From UBA1672 sp050633285 (lineage in GTDB: Bacteria > Pseudomonadota > Alphaproteobacteria > Micavibrionales > Micavibrionaceae), in assembly GCA_050633285.1 (NCBI GenBank), contig JBOEGG010000010.1:1-33784 (forward strand): a stretch of 33,784 nt of DNA. Reading direction: 5' to 3'. Shown in pieces: positions 30,901-33,784 of this stretch (its first letter is position 1; every line of letters starts with the position of its first letter). The translations under genes and the position numbers were made by a program. Below the pieces are notes generated by a model. The model made no database searches. It was not told where the DNA came from and saw only the letters and a list, made by a program, of their open reading frames with translations.

Positions 30901-33784
30901 CTGATCCTGTTATGACCGTGTATGGTTATGGTGGAAACGATCATATCTCTCAGAACGGTAATCATGCTGCCATTATTGATGGTGGTGATGGTGATGATGT
31001 TATTATCTCAAATGGGCATGACGATGTGTTTATCTTTAGTGCAGGTACTGATATCATCAATGATGCTGGGGGATATGATGTTATACGTGTACCGGAAGGG
31101 TATACGATTGATGACTTGGATCTCATTCGTACAGAGGTTGGTGGGGTATATGGCTCTCATGATGATGCAGCCCTCATTATTAATGGGTTGGGGACGGTAC
31201 ATCTTCATAATTATTTCGTTGAATACTCAGGAGCAAATGACCGAGTTATAGAAGTCGTTGAATTTGCGGATGGTACTGTAGTTGATTTATCGCAGCAGGT
31301 TTTTGAAGTTGTCGGAAGCAGTGGTGATGATATTATTGGCGATTTCGTCGGTGGTGTCGGTCATCCTGTACTTGATAGCGTTTATGTTTGGGGGCAAGGC
31401 AATGACGTTATTCATGAAAGTTTAGGGGGCGTTGATACTGTTCGTTTTGGTGAAGGCATTGTATTTTCCGATTTGACATTGAGTGTGTATCAAGGGGATA
31501 TCGCTTCACCTGTTCACCGTAGCGGACTTTTGATTGAGGATGCAAACGGTAACAGTATGCTGTTCCATCGCCATTTTGAGTATAGTAATAGTACAACTCA
31601 GGAAGCCAACCGTTCTATCGAAAAACTTGAGTTTTCAGATGGCACGATAGTTAACTTATCTGATATTGAGGTGAATGTTTATGGCTCTGAACATAATGAT
31701 CAACTTGTAGGAGCACAGACAGGTGATGCAAGTGATGCGGATGTCATTTATGCCTATGGCGGAAATGATAGTGTGTTCGCTGACTATGGAGATGATACTG
31801 TCTATGGTGGTGGTGGTGATGATTACATCCAAGGACACTATGGAGATGATGTGTTGTATGGTGATAGTGGTAATGACACGATTCACGGTATGCATGGAAA
31901 TGACAATGTTGTTGGTGGCGCAGGGAATGATATTTTGTATGGCGATGGTGTCTATAGTGATGCCATGGGTGATGATGTGCTATCAGGTGGCGACGGAGAT
32001 GATGTGCTTCATGGTGGTAAAGGTAATGATACCTATATCTACACATCGGGTAATGATCTGATTGATAGCGAAAACTATGACAGCATTGATGTCGTGATTT
32101 TACCTGAAGGAATTGCGGCGGGAGACCTTTATTTTTGGAGGGACGGTAATAGCACTAGCGTGCAGCAAAGCCTCAAAATTGATGTCGGTAGCCTAGGTAC
32201 TATTACACTTAGGAATCAGGTGAACGGTAATTATGAAGATTATAATATGGGCATTGAAACGTTACAGTTTCATGATGGTTCTACGTTAAATCTACGTGAT
32301 GTAAGTGTCACAACAATTGGTTCTGCCGGAAATGATTATTTGCGTGGTATTCAGGGAAGCGCGAGTATTGATGACACTCTTGAAGGGTTTGACGGTAATG
32401 ATGTGTTAACCGGCTATGAAGGGAATGACATTCTGAAGGGGGGGAGTGGTCATGATACCCTATATGGCGGTATTGGAAATGATACGTATTATTTTACTGC
32501 CGGTCTTGATGAAATCTCTGATAGTGCGGGAAATGACCTGATCGTTTTGCCTGTTGGTGTCTCTGCTGGAGATATTCGTGTGCTGAATGCGGGTGATGAT
32601 GACATCTTGATTAATGTTAATACTGCCGGTGTTGCAGGACATATCTTCATTCATAGTTACAGGTCTGCATCAGGCAATAATGTAATTGAGCAGCTACAGC
32701 TGGCTGATGGTTCTGTAATCGCAATTACAGGCGATAATGCTTCAAATGAAATCTATGGAAGTTTCGGTGGCGACGGAAGCTTGATGGGAGATCAAGGCGG
32801 TATACAGGATGATATGATTTATGGCCTTACCGGTAATGATACTCTCTACGGTTATGGTGGAAATGATGTTCTTTATGGTGGAGAAGGTGATGATGTTCTT
32901 CATGGTGGGGAAGGTGATGATGTTTATTACTATACCTCAGGTGTTGATGATATTTGGGATGCAGGTGGAGCCGGAGACAAGATTGTTTTGCCGGAAGGTG
33001 TGACTGCCGGAGATATTATTATGGCGAATGTCGGTAATGCCGATATTCAGATTAATATTGTCGGAAACCATAGTGGTACCATTATCCTTCATAATCAGAC
33101 TTTATCGTCAGGTATAAATTCCATTGAAACGTTGGAGTTATATGATGGTACCGTACTAAGTATTTCTGCGAGCAACAGTTCAACTGAGCTATATGGTACT
33201 GCGGCGGCTGATAATATATCAGGCGATCAAGGCGGTGTTTCTGATGATGTTATTCATGGTTTGTCAGGGGCAGATAGTCTGTATGGCTATGCGGGGGCGG
33301 ATACTCTGAATGGCGGTACAGGTAACGATAATTTGAACGGTGGTACAGGGGATGATATTTTTGAATGGTCTGTTGGTGATGGTGACGATGTTATCGGAGA
33401 CACGGATGGTTTCGATATCATTAAGCTTCATGGTGTGTTGGAAAGTGACGTGACGTTTGAACAGTATAGTTCATTTGGTTTGCGCATTCATGTTGGAGCA
33501 GAGACGCTGACGTTAAATAGCCAGTTCCAGTCGGACTACTATTCCAGTAATGCTTATGATGCCTACCGGGTGGAGGAGATTCATCTTGATGATGGTACTG
33601 TGATTGATTTGCTTGGTGGTCTTGCATTTACGGGAACCTCTGCCGGCGAGACTGTCAACGGCACGGGTTCTGACGATTACCTTTTTGGTGAGGGGGGCGA
33701 TGATACCTTATATGCCAAGGCTGGTGATGACGTTCTGAATGGCGGTACGGGTAATGATAATTTGAACGGTGGTACAGGGGATGA
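27921..33784 (+). CDS. very large RTX protein (type I secreted, calcium-binding), 3' end outside window
   Basis: Open for 1954 codons and still open at the window end. ATG with 'gggggat' before it. No N-terminal signal, as expected for type I export by a C-terminal signal (not seen). Residues 1-70 start 'KKTLFLDSDFINDLF' and 'TTSTVLDEI', reminiscent of a PIN domain. About residues 257-315 are Ala/Gly-rich and hydrophobic (glycine-zipper type). Residues 375-520 hold EF-hand-like calcium loops ('FDLDGSGTIDL', 'VDLDQSGDINGAAELFG', 'YDSNDDGVID', 'DLNQDGVS'), as often found before RTX arrays. From residue 816 on come RTX blocks (GGxGxDxUx) alternating with spacers of about 80-100 residues of the haemolysin-related calcium-binding type. 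No adhesin or enzyme domain can be named with confidence. Confidence 0.9.
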   Translation, partial: MSEKKTLFLDSDFINDLFGRQNFDQDTGKKILDSLAEEYDLHTTSTVLDEIQPQHPNAKPRRQWFDENADKFQNHNTDAYSDLPGQSNAGERSIASVIDPDYVDPDLGATTNHDPNLPSLNDTDNLQIATRDTDLNPQNTRPTQSILEDALTKGDIDPPTYQKFYDNNNGQLGTDPVKTPQQAVVDKLNEADYSAYIDDDGNVNFDGKTVSSLDDFLRKAGVVGNVLGLALVAQEAQAQVDDGDYNGAAETILEAVGGGLGAVAGGAAAAALLAAALPALGVGAAIGAVAVGVGAFLGSILGDAAGQALVGELLEGAKGLGILPDLNDFELPEFGLPELPGIGDIVPPWVGDLLEPIFGIPGFEFVPGGAVGGGLDPLVFDLDGSGTIDLVSVENSTARFDFWNDGFAEKTGWVAASDGMLVVDLDQSGDINGAAELFGSNFPLTYIIEDDFGAFQNDNGFARLEQYDSNDDGVIDSLDDIWSELRIWQDLNQDGVSQSSELLTLDNIGIASIDVANYALDSFVGMANGGFTRIIEGHTITHSGTYTMADGTVREIADVWFNNSLQDSVYQESVDVDVRTFFLPDVRGYGLMPNLFVAMSHDNETGGLLDDVADFVTARTFEQMFSEFGDVRSEVSDILFKWAGVHQAELSYQRHGLLEEMPEYAFLRSLAGQDAEYLGTWFDGTPFLPIVGDGVESIYQSWNMALDGYVARLIFQSGGADLFVSGVSYDSVADVFVGDLRLSQTAVEALRSEATGHQDVEGFWHNLAVFLDNTIGIDQLASDEISWLSDAVDVSSVGALTWSDIVSTLDENIIDGTAGDDTMTGSQYDDVINSGTGDDIIYGGDGNDRINANFSSFEDDSDTLIGGAGNDILLGGRGNDTYVYESGHDVIVEQGGNFAGDTDIIVMDNGIDVSDVSLHLARIDSGNTTEHFFLKVEGRGTITIQNDTAWWSSLGDLVDEVHFEDGTVLQIPAMDVALHGTDDDDMINTLYGFTDPVMTVYGYGGNDHISQNGNHAAIIDGGDGDDVIISNGHDDVFIFSAGTDIINDAGGYDVIRVPEGYTIDDLDLIRTEVGGVYGSHDDAALIINGLGTVHLHNYFVEYSGANDRVIEVVEFADGTVVDLSQQVFEVVGSSGDDIIGDFVGGVGHPVLDSVYVWGQGNDVIHESLGGVDTVRFGEGIVFSDLTLSVYQGDIASPVHRSGLLIEDANGNSMLFHRHFEYSNSTTQEANRSIEKLEFSDGTIVNLSDIEVNVYGSEHNDQLVGAQTGDASDADVIYAYGGNDSVFADYGDDTVYGGGGDDYIQGHYGDDVLYGDSGNDTIHGMHGNDNVVGGAGNDILYGDGVYSDAMGDDVLSGGDGDDVLHGGKGNDTYIYTSGNDLIDSENYDSIDVVILPEGIAAGDLYFWRDGNSTSVQQSLKIDVGSLGTITLRNQVNGNYEDYNMGIETLQFHDGSTLNLRDVSVTTIGSAGNDYLRGIQGSASIDDTLEGFDGNDVLTGYEGNDILKGGSGHDTLYGGIGNDTYYFTAGLDEISDSAGNDLIVLPVGVSAGDIRVLNAGDDDILINVNTAGVAGHIFIHSYRSASGNNVIEQLQLADGSVIAITGDNASNEIYGSFGGDGSLMGDQGGIQDDMIYGLTGNDTLYGYGGNDVLYGGEGDDVLHGGEGDDVYYYTSGVDDIWDAGGAGDKIVLPEGVTAGDIIMANVGNADIQINIVGNHSGTIILHNQTLSSGINSIETLELYDGTVLSISASNSSTELYGTAAADNISGDQGGVSDDVIHGLSGADSLYGYAGADTLNGGTGNDNLNGGTGDDIFEWSVGDGDDVIGDTDGFDIIKLHGVLESDVTFEQYSSFGLRIHVGAETLTLNSQFQSDYYSSNAYDAYRVEEIHLDDGTVIDLLGGLAFTGTSAGETVNGTGSDDYLFGEGGDDTLYAKAGDDVLNGGTGNDNLNGGTGD
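30366..33784 (+). repeat. RTX nonapeptide repeat blocks with spacer modules
   Basis: At least seven RTX blocks begin near 30366, 30858, 31310, 31684, 32320, 32740 and 33180, with another at 33640. Units such as 'GGAGNDILLGGRGNDTYVY', 'YGGNDVLYGGEGDDVLHG' and 'GGTGNDNLNGGTGDD' are seen. Between blocks lie spacers that end in 'DGTVL.I' just before the next block; these ends are at about 30821, 31271, 31640, 32275, 32707, 33146 and 33592, mostly 430-450 bases apart. The DNA at 33309-33355 recurs at 33738-33784 with about two changes. Confidence 0.88.

Noticed and set aside
31744..32046. His- and Tyr-rich frame opposite the RTX gene
   Set aside because: It is the antisense of Gly-Asp-rich RTX codons; such composition is a mirror effect.
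30421..32061. Met-rich plus-strand frames inside the RTX region (30421, 30922, 31723)
   Set aside because: They are shifted readings of 'gatgatg' repeats in the RTX gene, with no ribosome sites of note.

Overview
The window looks like a scaffold from a low-GC alphaproteobacterium. The evidence is the 23S-5S rRNA tail, a thiO-thiS-thiG-thiF thiamine operon behind a TPP riboswitch, an initiator tRNA of alphaproteobacterial type, and the protein families present. Genus cannot be decided from the sequence. A Micavibrio-like or other poorly sampled alphaproteobacterial lineage is only a guess.

Left part, about 1-8740, is chromosomal housekeeping: the end of an rRNA operon with its terminator, a beta-carbonic anhydrase with a changed active-site neighbourhood, a small secreted protein, a cyclic-nucleotide-binding-fold protein, a 42-residue ORF with its own promoter and terminator, inorganic pyrophosphatase, and a membrane-anchored GltB-like flavoprotein. 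On the minus strand follows the thiazole branch of thiamine synthesis (thiO, thiS, thiG, and a ThiF-rhodanese fusion), led by a TPP riboswitch.

Middle part, about 8762-18655, is an integrative element in a tRNA-fMet gene. The reconstituted tRNA at the left edge is interrupted by an NN assembly gap. A displaced tRNA 3' fragment marks the right edge, and a 22-bp near-perfect direct repeat lies just inside each end. A long minus-strand cluster carries a Sel1 protein, a membrane protein, a P4-type tyrosine integrase, an unknown protein, an AlpA-type excisionase, a replication-initiator-like protein and a helix-turn-helix protein next to an iteron-like array. The only plus-strand genes are the cargo: a 1250-residue STAND-type ATPase with a nuclease-like N-terminus, and a small membrane protein. 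This pair is the best candidate in the element for an undescribed defence system.

Right part, about 18656-33784, is chromosome again: an AraC regulator divergent from a zinc alcohol dehydrogenase, then a two-gene operon that joins a giant RNase J / exonuclease I fusion with a homologue of the animal cytosolic 5'-nucleotidase NT5C1. Together these could take nucleic acid to nucleosides. The window ends inside a very large RTX (calcium-binding, type I secreted) protein with an alanine/glycine-rich hydrophobic segment and a PIN-like N-terminus. A diverged 65-bp dispersed repeat occurs at three intergenic places in this part.
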